Shown here: positions 13,027 to 23,476 of the stretch, piece by piece | How the letters are laid out: each line of letters opens with the position of its first letter | Position numbering within the stretch: the stretch's first letter is position 1 | DNA from: Hyparrhenia diplandra | Lineage: Eukaryota > Streptophyta > Magnoliopsida > Poales > Poaceae | Reading direction: 5' to 3' | Assembly (NCBI GenBank): GCA_015847255.1 | Contig: JADLZK010009026.1 | Location: 806,001-870,000, forward strand | Length of the DNA: 64,000 nucleotides | Translations under genes and position numbers: made by a program | Notes under the pieces: generated by a model | The model's input: the letters and a program-made list of their open reading frames with translations, nothing else | Databases searched by the model: none | What the model was told of the DNA's origin: nothing

Positions 13027-13696
13027 AATATTCAGAGAGAAAAGTGAGACAAGAGAGGGAGAGTAACGGACAAAAAGTCATACTAGGCGAGAAGGGCCTA
13101 CCTCCTAAATAATAAAAATATATTTAGAGATGAATAATGGACACGTGTCCGAGGGTGAGTAGGGCCCACATCTCTAAGGGAGAGAGAAAAATGGACACAA
13201 GTTAGGGGGAAAAGCCCACCTCTCCAAGAATGGACAGCCCAGTCTTAGCAATTTTTAGAAAGAGAGATATAGTCCAAGATGCTTGAAAAGAAAATAAAAT
13301 ACTAGAAAAGGCTAAAGGCTAATTACTACCTTTCTTCCTCATTCATTCACCACTATCATCCCACTATGTATGTCCTATTATATGTGTGTCACTTCACTAC
13401 GTACTATCTACTTAAGAGGGTCATACATAGGATCTCCGAAGTTTTTCTTTTGAAAAATATTGCAAAACCCCGGGATGATAGTTGATCAAAGAGTTTGAGA
13501 CATGGTACTTAACTTGATTGTCTTATCTTGCTTATGATTCGTGAAAAGGCTACGCCCCATGGTAAGCAGGTATGAGAGAGCAATCTTGTTAAGAGGAGAA
13601 TTTATTTCTGATAAACACAGTACTTTTGAGGTATGAAAGCGTAGTAGCAACTCCTGATCCTACTATAGCATATAGCTTTGCTAGGGACTAGCAAAG
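9227..13696 (+). other. Interior of element B without recognisable pol
   Basis: Short frames at 10200-10432 and 11385-11829 encode basic, low-similarity peptides with no protease, RT, RNase H or integrase motif. They may be gag or spacer relics. A 30-base A run lies at 12983-13012. Otherwise the interior is AT-rich and non-coding. Confidence 0.6.
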
Positions 13697-13714
13697 GGTA
13701 AGCTTGGGGGAGTT
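13697..13714 (+). other. Polypurine tract of element B
   Basis: GGTAAGCTTGGGGGAGTT immediately before the 3' LTR, comparable to the GTGTGGGGGAGCT tract of element A. Confidence 0.6.
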
Positions 13715-15235
13715 TGTTGATGCTCACTAACTCATATTTTTATGCATCAACAATTCATGGAAAAGAATTAAAATATAATTAGATAACCTTATTAGGGGTT
13801 TCTACTAATGATTTCCATGAGTTTTGGTAAAGTTGTGATTTGCGGGGACTTAATGAGGAAAAATAACAGAAATGACGTGGCATACGCCCGGCGTAGCATA
13901 GCGCAATCCAACTCCGAGACAAGTCCGAAAGGCTACAGAATACACCCGACGTCAAAGAGTCCCAAAACCCGAAAATACATCATCTAGAAGACTCCAGAAG
14001 ACACGACGCATCGCGGGACCCAGAGTGGGCCCCACTGCGGGCCGTCCAACTTAACTATTAGGGCGATCGGCCCGCCTCGCCGCCAATCAATCTCGCGGGG
14101 AAGCTTCCTCAACCGCCTCCAAGATGCAATATAATCCGTATGATTATGGTCGGTTTGATCCGAGGGCGACGGTAGAAGTTGGGGATGATTCAAGGATTAA
14201 TACCACATCGCTGTTGAAGTTGAAGAGGCGAGAGGAAGACCCATATATAAACAGCCCAAGACCCCTCAAGTCAATTGAATCCAAGTTGATCTAAAGCTTC
14301 ACGTTTAATAAGAAGTAGATCAAGGAAGAGCCAAGACAGGAGAAGAAGAGGAGACACCACGAGATAGGATAGCTAATTCATAGCTCTAATCTAGAGCCTA
14401 GTTTAGATAGAAAGTCGAGGTTTAAAAAGAGAGAGTGTATGCTCAGGTTACGGATCGATGAAGTTACACTATGGTTCAATATAATTATTGTTCTCATACA
14501 CCTTCGTGCTATTTCATTATTATGTATGCAATTAATTTACTTACACTTTATTCTAGTCATAGCATATTTGATATAGTCATTATTCATGGCAATTCGAAGT
14601 ACTTATTCGTAGAGCTCCTAGTATATTATGCGCATATGCTAGGTAGTAGAGAGTATGTAAGCATGGTGCTTAGATATAATTTACTTGCGGATTCACCTTA
14701 TATATGGTCGTGTGGTAGATCGTAGTGGTGACAAAGCACTATTGAGTCCTTTGCAATCCTCCCCCGTGTATAAGACTAGTCGATAATGGTTCTTGGGATT
14801 ATCTTGTTTTCGTTCTTGATTTTCTTAAGTAATCTTGAGGTACACATTTTTATTTATGGTTTTGATTTATATATGATCTTATGCTATGCCTGTTTATTTC
14901 CACTTAAGTAAATTCTTTGTATACTACATAAGAACTGTCCCATTTGTCCTAAATCAATCCTAATCTAACTAGGAATTAATCTTATCCTATTGTTCACCAC
15001 GTGCACCTCTACATCTTATATACCTTATCATTATTATCTTTTATTGGCTCACCCTGTTTAAGTAAATGCTAAACCACCGAATCTCATTAGTCTTCTATCA
15101 CTGTCCTTAATCAAATGAATTGCTTATCATATCTTCCTCGTGGATTCGATATTTAAAACCCTTTCGGGTGAAATGCTCCTTTGGACATCCGTGCGCTTGC
15201 GGATCTATCTCTCTGTAAGCTAAGAAATACCAACA
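13715..15235 (+). repeat. 3' LTR of element B
   Basis: Starts TGTTGATGCTCACTAACTC and ends AATACCAACA, followed by the duplication GTCCC. It contains a TATATAA box at 14244. Confidence 0.93.
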
Positions 15236-16190
15236 GTCCCACCTGTTAGCCTCATCTTTTTAGGTCGGTTCCTAACCGACATTAAGGTTGAATCTACACC
15301 ATTGCTCAAGGTCGGTTTGATCCAAGGGTCCTCGTTCATCGACCAGGGCTATATAAGGAGACCCCCTGCCTCTTGACTAGATCATGAATTCATTATTCAT
15401 CAGACTCAACCTCTGATCAATAGCCAAAACCCTACCTCTCCAATTAGAAGAAGAGCTTAGATCAAGTTGAGAGAGATAGTTAGTAAGTTGAGAGATTAGA
15501 TCTTTAGTACCCCACGAGAGTGACTAGATCTAGTCTTGAGAGCTAAAGAGTGGGTGGAGGAGAAGAAGAGGAAGCGGTAGGACACGCCGGTGACTCCTCT
15601 ACGCTTGTACCTCCGGGATCAAAGGCCTCCCCTGGCGCCCGATCCACGAGACTTCGTGGTGGATCAACCTTATATTTGAGTAAGTTCCTTGTCTATATTT
15701 TCTTTCGGTTTATGACTCTTTTTAGAGTACTTTGATTCTTTTTCGCTCTTGAGTTGAAGTTGCTACCCCTAGTGCAAGCGCGGTGTTTGGACTAGATAGC
15801 TCGTAGATGCACCCTACCTTCCGGAGAGTGATAGTTAACGTAGGTGACAGCTGCGTTATTCCTCTGTAGCCCACATCCCGTTGATAGGACTAGTAGGACC
15901 TTAGTGCTGGAGGATTGCACGTTTCGTCCCTGCTTTCCTTTGAGTACGTCTCCATTAAGAGATATCTTCAAGCCTTACAAGGGTATAAACTAGACAACCA
16001 CAGACATCTTCTCATCCTTTAGAATCTCCAGTCCTTTCTACAATCTCAGGGATTCAGATTAGCCTCACTATTCTTACACCTTTCTCCCCTGTGGATACGA
16101 TATTTAAAACCCTCTCGGGTGAAGTGCTCGGTTTTTCGTTAAACTATGGATTATCTATTCATATTTACGTGGGTTAACTTTTTACCAACA
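15236..16190 (+). repeat. 5' LTR of element A, second segment
   Basis: Continues the LTR broken at 7681 and matches 25924-26882. It ends TTTTTACCAACA. The R/U5 part carries purine-rich transcript-leader-like sequence downstream of the TATA box. Confidence 0.92.
15350..15357 (+). promoter_or_regulatory. TATA box of element A 5' LTR
   Basis: TATATAAG in the context GGGCTATATAAGGAG, conserved at 26041-26048 in the 3' LTR. Confidence 0.65.
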
Positions 16191-16220
16191 AGCATTTCGG
16201 CGCCGTTCTCGGGAGAACGG
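16191..16220 (+). other. Primer-binding-site region of element A
   Basis: AGCATTTCGGCGCCGTTCTC follows the LTR end. The GGCGCCGTT core is typical just after Athila/Tat-type LTRs, where a tRNA 3' end primes minus-strand DNA. Exact tRNA not determined. Confidence 0.6.
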
Positions 16221-16304
16221 TTCTTTGAACACGTGAAGCTTAACTAAATCTTGTATCATTATCTTAGTGTAGATTTTTCTTTTTATCTTTTGGCCACTAC
16301 CCAA

Positions 16305-17056
16305 ATGGATACTACCCTCCTTTACCAATTCTTGGCACCCACGGAGCAAGCTTATAGACCTGTGCTATCTTCTAAACCTATCCATTCTGGGTCCTGTGAG
16401 TTTCGCCCTAGGTTAATAGAGATGGTCCAAAATCATACATTCTCAGGAGAACTAGATGAAAACCCTTTCCTGCATCTCCAAACTTTCGAGGAGACATGTA
16501 AGTGCCTCCATATTGAAGGCATGTCCCATGAAACCATCCATTGGACGCTATCTCCATTCTCTTTGAAAGGAAAAGCACGCCAGTGGTACAATCGAAACAA
16601 AGAGAGAATGGGAGGCGACTGGGGAACTTGTGTAACTGACTTTTTGTGCAGACTTTTACCCCATGTCCGAAGTAGTCAACTTTAGGCTCTCGATCCTATC
16701 CTCTAAACAGAAGGATAATGAATCTTTGAGTGTCTCTTTGGGAGCGTTTTGATCTTCTTTCCAAATCCGGACCTAATTTAGCCATTCCGGACCATGTTCT
16801 AATTCAACACTTTTATGTTGGTCTGAATAGAAAATCTAGAACATATTTGAATACCTCTGCGAATGGATCCTTTATTCATCTTACAATCCCTCAATGCATA
16901 GCTGTCCTAAATAAAATAGTGAAAAACAAGGAGTATGATCCAACTACAGAGAAACACTTAAAAATAGAAGAAATAATAGAAGAAGAAGAAGAAGGATTAG
17001 CTGAACCCAATTCCCTTCCAGATCCTTTACAACCATCGGCTAATCGGAACCATTAG
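16305..17056 (+). pseudogene. Degraded gag of element A
   Basis: Two open segments (16305-16685 and 16730-17056) separated by a frameshift. The first has the retrotransposon gag core: an FLHLQTFEETCKCL stretch, then SPFSLKGKARQWYN, the pattern of plant gypsy capsid proteins. The second keeps a QHFYVGL-like segment and an acidic tail. No zinc knuckle was seen. In an intact element the protein would form the particle that packages element RNA; this copy cannot make it whole. Confidence 0.8.
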
Positions 17057-17229
17057 AATTAGAAGAACCAAAGGTCACTCCGATCTCTCGACTTCTTACT
17101 CGATATTGAGGATGATCTCTTTACAGATTATGGAAACACCTCAAGATATCGAAAGAACCCTTAGAAGGCTAAAACGTCACAACCATATCCTATAAACCTT
17201 TCTGACCAAGGAACCACGGAAGAGCTTGT

Positions 17230-17817
17230 CTCGATCATAAGTAGCAAATGGTTAGAAGAATCAGAGCTTTCCTCTGATGTAATCCGTTTGGATTCACCTT
17301 ACGTACCTATTCATTGCCAAATTGATGGCGACATTATTGATGCTCTCTACAATCCTATTGTGGGAATAAATATCATGGCATTGTCCATTGTTCATGAACT
17401 TCTCAAAACAGGCCATTGAGCCCCACAACAAAATTGTTACAAAGCCCTTCGGGACAAATTGTCCAAAGCTCGAGAATTCTTTATGTCATACCAATTAAGG
17501 TCAACAACATCATGGTACATCTGAGTTTCTATATCTTTGATATCATGGAGTTTGACCTGTTAATAGGACAACCCATAGAAAGGCTTACTTCAGGAGGACA
17601 ACCCGGGGAATTAGACATTCGACTAGGCCAGGATCTTAGACTTTCATTGCCTATTGTCCAAGCCATCCATGCTAAAACTGAGTCTTGTCCAGAACCAGAC
17701 CCTATGGAGGAAGTTAAAGAGACTTCTGTAGAATATTTTGTGGAGTCTAGTTATGAGGACGATTCAGAGTTCTTCATTGAAGAGGAGGATGAAAATCCTA
17801 CCACTTCAGAACCTTAG
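17230..17817 (+). pseudogene. Retropepsin-like region of element A
   Basis: Lies between gag and RT. The reading passes through ALYNPIVGINIMALS, where a retropepsin would have its D-T/S-G triad, and then FDLLIGQPIERL, matching the conserved distal part of plant gypsy proteases. The expected catalytic Asp is not visible (N-P-I-V-G instead). A stop interrupts near 17417. Acidic residues dominate the C-terminal part up to 17817. This could be a decayed copy or a divergent protease lineage. Confidence 0.6.
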
Positions 17818-18117
17818 ATGAATTTGAGAACCCACCTAGACCTCCTATTGAGCTTAAACCTTTACCACCAGGCCTCACATATGCTTTCCTCAACCAAGAT
17901 CCAGAGTCTCCTGTGATCATAAATGATAAACTCACTCCAGAACAGACTCTTAGGCTGATAACTGTCCTAGAAAATCATCGCTCAGCCTTAGGCTATTCAC
18001 TCGAAGACCTCAAAGGAATCAGTCCTGCTCTCTGCACCCATCGCATTCCTCTGAGATAGATATTCCCTATCTATAGAGCCCCAACGAAGACTCAATAATG
18101 CAACGAGAGATGTAGTT

Positions 18118-18870
18118 AAAAAGGAAGTTCTTAAGTTGTTACACGCCGGGATTATATATCCTGTGCCACATAACGAGTGTGTAAGCCCTGTTCAAGTTGT
18201 GCCTAAAAAGGGAGGCATGACGGTTGTTAAAAATGACAAGAATGAATTAATTCCTCAAAGAACATCCACGGGATGGAGAATGTGCATAGACTATAGAAAA
18301 TTAAACAAGGCCACAAAGAAATATCACTTTCCATTGCCTTTCATTGATGAGATGTTAGAGCGATTGGCAAACCACTCCTACTTTTTGTTTCCTTGATGGG
18401 TATTACGGGTATCACCAAATCCCAATCCATCCCGGTGACCAAAGCAAAACCACTTTTACATGCCCATATGGAACTTACGCTTATAGAAGAATGTCTTTTT
18501 GGTTATGTAATGCACACCTTCTTTTCAAAGATGTATGATGTCTATATTTTTTGAAATGATTGAAGAGATTATGGAAGTTTTCATGGATGATTTTTTTCAT
18601 TTTATGGAAAAACTTTTGATGATTGTCTAGAAAACTTAGATAAGGTTTTGCAAAGATGTGAGGAAAAGCACTTTAGTCCTTAATTGGGAAAAATGTCATT
18701 TTATGGTTAGAGAAGGAATAGCGCTTTGGTCATTTGATTTGAGAAAGGGGAATAGAGGTAGATACGGCAAAAATAGAAGTTATAGAACAGTTACCTCCCG
18801 GTTAATATCAAAGGGATAAGATGTTTTCTAGGCCATGCTTTGGTTTTTTATCGTAGATTTATAAAAAGAG
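18118..18870 (+). pseudogene. Reverse transcriptase region of element A, frameshifted
   Basis: An open stretch at 18136-18396 contains SPVQVVPKKGGMTVV and GWRMCIDYRKLNKAT, hallmarks of gypsy RT. Downstream the frame shifts several times but the catalytic box survives as VFMDD near 18579-18593. Similarity is closest, from memory of family motifs, to Athila-type RT. Reverse transcription would need an intact partner. Confidence 0.88.
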
Positions 18871-19375
18871 TTTTCACGTATTGCTAGACCACTCACCACC
18901 ACTGTTAGCCAAGGATGCTCCCTTTGTTTTTGATGATACTTGTCTAGAAGCTTTTGAAACTTTGAAAAAGGCTCTCATTTCTACACCAATCATCCAACCC
19001 CCGATTGGTCTTTGCCTTTTGAAATTATGTGTGATGCCGGTGACTATTTGTGGGGCGTGTTAGGGCAAACTAAAGACAAGAAACATCATGCCATTTCATA
19101 TGCTAGTAAAACTTTGGTGGGCCACAACTTAATTATGCCACCACCTAAAAAAAGAGTTGCTAGCGGTTGTTTATGCTATAGATAAGTTTAGATCTTACTT
19201 GGTAGGAGCTAAAGTGATTGTTTACACTGATCATCTTTGCTTTGAAATATTTGCCCACTAAGAAAGATGCTAAACCTCGTTTGATAAGATGGATTTTGTT
19301 ACTCCAAGAGTTTGATTTAGAAATTAAAGATAAAAAGGGAGTAGAAAATTGCATTCTTTGATCATTTGTCTAGAA
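18871..19375 (+). pseudogene. RNase H region of element A, frameshifted
   Basis: Follows RT directly. Readable segments include PFVFDDTCLEAFETLKKAL, MCDAGDY (after a one-base shift) and AISYASKTLV, the order seen in gypsy RNase H. At least two frameshifts separate these pieces. The linker to integrase starts near 19366 with SRMHFEKSHELPIND. Confidence 0.8.
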
Positions 19376-19529
19376 TGCACTTTGAAAAATCACATGAATT
19401 GCCCATTAATGACTCACTTTCGGGGGACGATATGTTCTATCGGATAACCCATACCGATCCACGGTATGCAGATCTTGTTAATTTTATGGTTGCAGTATAT
19501 GTAGCACCAAAAAAAGATAAAAAGAAGCT

Positions 19530-20751
19530 TATGTATGAAAGTCGTCACCACTTATGGGATGAGCCATACCTCTTCTGAGTTTGCTCTGACGGGCTGCTCA
19601 GGAGATGTGTGCCAACAGAAGAAGGACTACAGATTATTGCAAGATGCCACTCATCACCATATGGAGGACATTATGGGGCTTTCAGAACACATGCAAAGAT
19701 TTGGCAAGCAGGATTTTTCTGGCCAACCATGTATCAAGACACAAAAGACTTCATCCAAAGATGTGGAGCTTGTCGAGGCGCGAAATATCAATGCAAGAGA
19801 TGCTATGTGTCTAACAATCAATCTCCAGATAGAGCTTTTTGATGTCTGGGGAATTGATTACATGGGACCGTTTCCAAAATCCGGAAATTATGAATACATC
19901 TTGGTGGCAGTTGACTATGTTTCAAAATGGGTTGAAGCCAGGCCGTGCAGATCTGTAGATAGCGGTAGCTCAATAAAGATGTTTGAAGAAACTATATTCC
20001 CGAGGTTTGGAGTACCACGAATGGTGATTAGTGACGGAGGAACTCATTTCATTGATAAAACATTCTGACACTATTTGACAAAGCATGGGATTCGTCACAA
20101 TATTGCCACAGCTTACCATCCTCAAACAAGTGGACAAGCCGAGACTTCAAACAAACAAATCAAGAATATCTTTGAGGAAGACGGTGAATGAGATGGGAAC
20201 GAAGTGGAAGGATAGACTTCCAGAAGCACTATGGGCATACAGGACAGCCTACAAGACACCAATCGGAATGACACCGTATCAACTTGTCTATGGCAAAACC
20301 ACGTCACTTGCCCGTGGAGGTAGAGTTTAAGGCTCACTGGGCAATCAAGAGATGGAATATGGATCTTGAAGCCGCAGGAGTAAAGAGGAAGATGCAATTA
20401 TCAGAGTTGGATGAATGGAGAGAGAAAGCTTATCATAATGCCAAGATCTACAAAGAAAGAACCAAGAAGTGGCATGACAAGAGAATCAAGACAAAGACTT
20501 TCACTCCAGGAGATCAGGTATTACTTTTTAATTCCAGGGTTAAACTATTTGGGCATGGAAAACTTCGGAGCAAATGGGAAGGACCCTTCAAGGTGGTGAA
20601 TTCATCGTCAGATGGAGCGGTCAATCTTCAGGACCACGAAGGTAAGTTATTCAAGGTAAATGGCCAACGTCTTAAAATTTTCTATGAGCCCAATAAGCCT
20701 GAGGAATTAGATGTAGTAGAGTTTATATTTGATCCTACCCATGAGGCTTAG
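19530..20751 (+). pseudogene. Integrase region of element A, frameshifted
   Basis: Three open segments. The zinc-binding HHCC module reads RCHSSPYGGHYGAF then CGAC (19609-19790). The catalytic core contains FDVWGIDYMGPF, VISDGGTHF and YHPQTSGQAETSN, supplying D, D and E (19830-20170). The last segment (20284-20751) keeps WEGPFKVV and a NGQRLK end. No chromodomain is visible, which fits the Athila/Tat side of gypsy. Frameshifts near 19780, 20068 and 20300 inactivate it. Confidence 0.88.
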
Positions 20752-21105
20752 TTTACGTAGAATCTGTTTTATGGGCCAAAAATACGAGCATTAGGCTTAG
20801 AATAGGAGTAACAGACTGAGAGAAAAAGGTCGAGTCGTGGTTCAACAGGACCCTAGCGATCGCCAGAACAGATCCTGGCGATCGCCGCCTCCCTAACTCC
20901 TCTCGTGTCCAACTTCCTTCAGCCTGTGTTCTAGAACATACCCATTAGAATCCCGTACTTTTTGGAGCCATCTAGATAGGAATATGTCGCGAAAACCTTA
21001 CCTCCAATCCAAGACATCTGGACTATTTAAACAAGCCCCATGTACATGCAATCTCATCTCATCTCCTTCTCCAAAGACCGACGACCAGCACCACCACCTT
21101 TCACC
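20752..21105 (+). other. Spacer between pol and the 3' reading frame of element A
   Basis: Non-coding. It carries an imperfect hairpin around GCGATCGCC at 20855-20888, repeated in both LTRs and at 22069. Confidence 0.6.
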
Positions 21106-21722
21106 ATGAAGAACACCGATACTCGCATGATCATCTATGACCCTTCTAAGGTGGCGCCATCATCAACCTCTTCGTCTCCACCATCGCCACAAAACTCCCA
21201 AGCTCTAGTGCCATATGAACCCAAGCCTCTCGCCATTGTTACACCACCACCACCTCGGCTAAACCTTCACAAGCCACCCTTCTAGCTAGACGCTACCTTG
21301 CTGCCCGTCGTGAGGAAGCTATGAAGAAGAAGATCCAAGTCTTTGGAGGGCACTAAACTCCTTCCTCCCAGTCCTAATGAGAAGATTGCAAGCATCCGAA
21401 GGACAAGCATGGCAACATCCGGCGTCTCAACTACACTGATCCTCGCGTCACTATTGATGGTGTGCGTGCTAAGCCGGAGCAAGTCAGATTCATTCAACCC
21501 AAGGAAGCAGCTCAGCGCATGGCTAAGACACGAGATGGCAGGATGACAATGACCGAACTACGCACTGAGTATTCTCATATGAAGTGTTTCCTCAACACTG
21601 AACATGAGAATTGGAGTGCTACGACTAGGGGCTTAGGTGATTTAGAAAGAAGGAATGTGGAGTTAGTTAAGAGAGTTAATACTCTCGAAAAGATTGTAGA
21701 TAAGCTTATTGGGAAGATCTAG
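21106..21722 (+). pseudogene. Extra 3' reading frame of element A, coiled-coil C-terminus
   Basis: Sits where Athila/Tat elements carry an additional gene after pol. It opens MKNTDTRMIIYDPSKV, runs through a Ser/Pro-rich part, shifts frame twice, and ends with ENWSATTRGLGDLERRNVEL followed by a heptad-like tail. No signal peptide or membrane segment is seen, so it does not look envelope-like. Function unknown. Confidence 0.6.
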
Positions 21723-23462
21723 TAAGCTCAGTTTATAAGAGCACTTATTAGTTAGTCGTTTGCTTAGTTAAAATTAGTTTGCTTAGTAATTCAGTTTGAT
21801 AGTTTGGTTTGCTTGTGATGAATAAAGAGTGCTCTTATCAATAATAAAGGTTGACCCATTATCTTAAATATTGTTTCTGTGTTTTCAGTATATGTTTTCT
21901 TGTCTCCACCATGTTTTTGAATGAAGGATAATAAAAAGATAGTGTGGGGGAGACAAGATTTAACGTCAAGAATAACGAAACTGGATCCAAAAAGTAGAGC
22001 AAGCGTAAAAGACACGGAACAAGGAGTGCACACGATGAAGTTCGACGCCAAGAAACCCACGGGGGCTCCGGCGATCGCCAGGAAGAGTCCTGACGATCGC
22101 CGTGCCACCTCACCCCCTTGTCTCCATCTTCGTCTACCCCTCGGTTTGCTTCCTAAACTTTCTATTCATTTATATTTCGGTCTCTGTTTCGTTAAGTTTC
22201 GAACCTCTTGCTAATATGCTTATAATTCAACATAAACATAAAAAAAAAAAAGATTGATATGCATTGTTCAAAGTTAGACTCACATAACACTTTTTCATGG
22301 TTAAACCAATTCTTTGTTGGGAACTTAATTTGTTAGGGAACCCATGTTACTTAAGTTGTTGTGGATTGTGAGATAGTAGAATAATGAGAACCCGATTCTT
22401 GATATCTTTTTCTTGGAGAATTTATTTTGAAAATATTAAAATTGATAGCTACACTTCTCCGTTGTGGAATTTGTTATATCCCACTAGAGTCATGTTAGGA
22501 ACATTAAAAAACCAGCCATAAGCTATTTGCTTTGTGTTGAGCTTTGTCAAATCCTTGTGAGCTTTGTTGAGAGGTTTATCATGCTCTCAAGATCAAGATC
22601 ACTTACACCCACATACATATATGCTGCTCTTACCCTGAGAGTACGCACAAACATGCTTTTTCCATCAAAAACTCTGTCCCTACTCTGGGGATAGAACCAA
22701 AAATATTATAGGAATTGTTATATGCTCCAGTTTTTATCTCTCTAAATTCAATGTCATGTTGTAATTGTAAAGCAAGGCATGGGCTATGCAAAAATAGTAT
22801 GAAAAAAAAAAGAGAGAGTTAAAAAAATGGACAAGTGTCCTACAAATGAAAACAATGGGTACTTAGATGCCCGCCTCTCTAAAAGAAAAAGAAAGAAAGA
22901 ATAAAGATAGCCCATAGCCTTTCTTACAAAGTGTTTCAATTATCAAAAAGAGAGAAGTCTACAAGAGCATAGTAGAATTAGGTTAGCCACCATATATCCA
23001 CACACATGCACATCTTGATCTAAGAGTATGTCATTCCCCTCCATTGCTCCGGCTTTGACATTGCAACATATGCAAGGTAAGTATGCTACATCCTTGACAT
23101 ACCTTAACTCCAGATAAAGCTTTTATTAGAAGTAGGATGTTTTCAAGGGCATTCACATATGCTCAAGTGAGGATCAAGAAATACCACATATTTATACATG
23201 CTTTGAGTGATTTGAGAGTGCCACAACAAGGAGAAGGGTAAGCTATGTTTTCTTTCAAAAACTAATTGCAAAAACTCCAGTGAATCGATTGACAGAAGAA
23301 AGGTAATCTGTTTCAAGCTGTTCCATTCTTCAACCACCCAAAGTGCTTGGTAGACACCATGAATCCCGCAGTATAGGTATGACCATGGAATTGTTTTATG
23401 TTTGATGTCTTGACTTACAACTTTGTTATATCCATCCTTTTCTCGAGACGAGTAGAAGCCTA
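21723..23462 (+). other. 3' non-coding region of element A
   Basis: AT-rich, without recognisable genes. Contains a second GCGATCGCC hairpin at 22069-22102. Confidence 0.6.
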
Positions 23463-23476
23463 AGTGTGGGGGAGCT
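23463..23476 (+). other. Polypurine tract of element A
   Basis: AGTGTGGGGGAGCT directly before the 3' LTR start TGTTGACACC. Confidence 0.7.

Larger units (their letters stand above)
7685..15235 (+). mobile_element. LTR retrotransposon B, non-autonomous, nested in the 5' LTR of A
   Basis: About 7.5 kb with LTRs of about 1.52 kb (7685-9203 and 13715-15235) and a 4.5-kb interior. The 5-bp duplication GTCCC is at 7677-7681 and 15236-15240. The sequence between the left duplication and the LTR is corrupted, so the first LTR base is uncertain. The LTR end (GATATTTAAAACCC, then TGCGGAT, then ATACCAACA) closely resembles the end of element A's LTR. No RT, RNase H or integrase was found inside. I infer a derivative mobilised by an A-like partner. 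Confidence 0.85.

Noticed and set aside
12752..13112. Frames with poly-Lys or poly-Phe tracts
   Set aside because: They are translations of a 30-base A run.
21106..21722. Envelope-like gene in element A
   Set aside because: No signal peptide, membrane helix or envelope-like cysteine pattern.
20855..22102. GCGATCGC words as a sign of cyanobacterial DNA
   Set aside because: The whole context is a plant gypsy element; the word is part of its hairpin.
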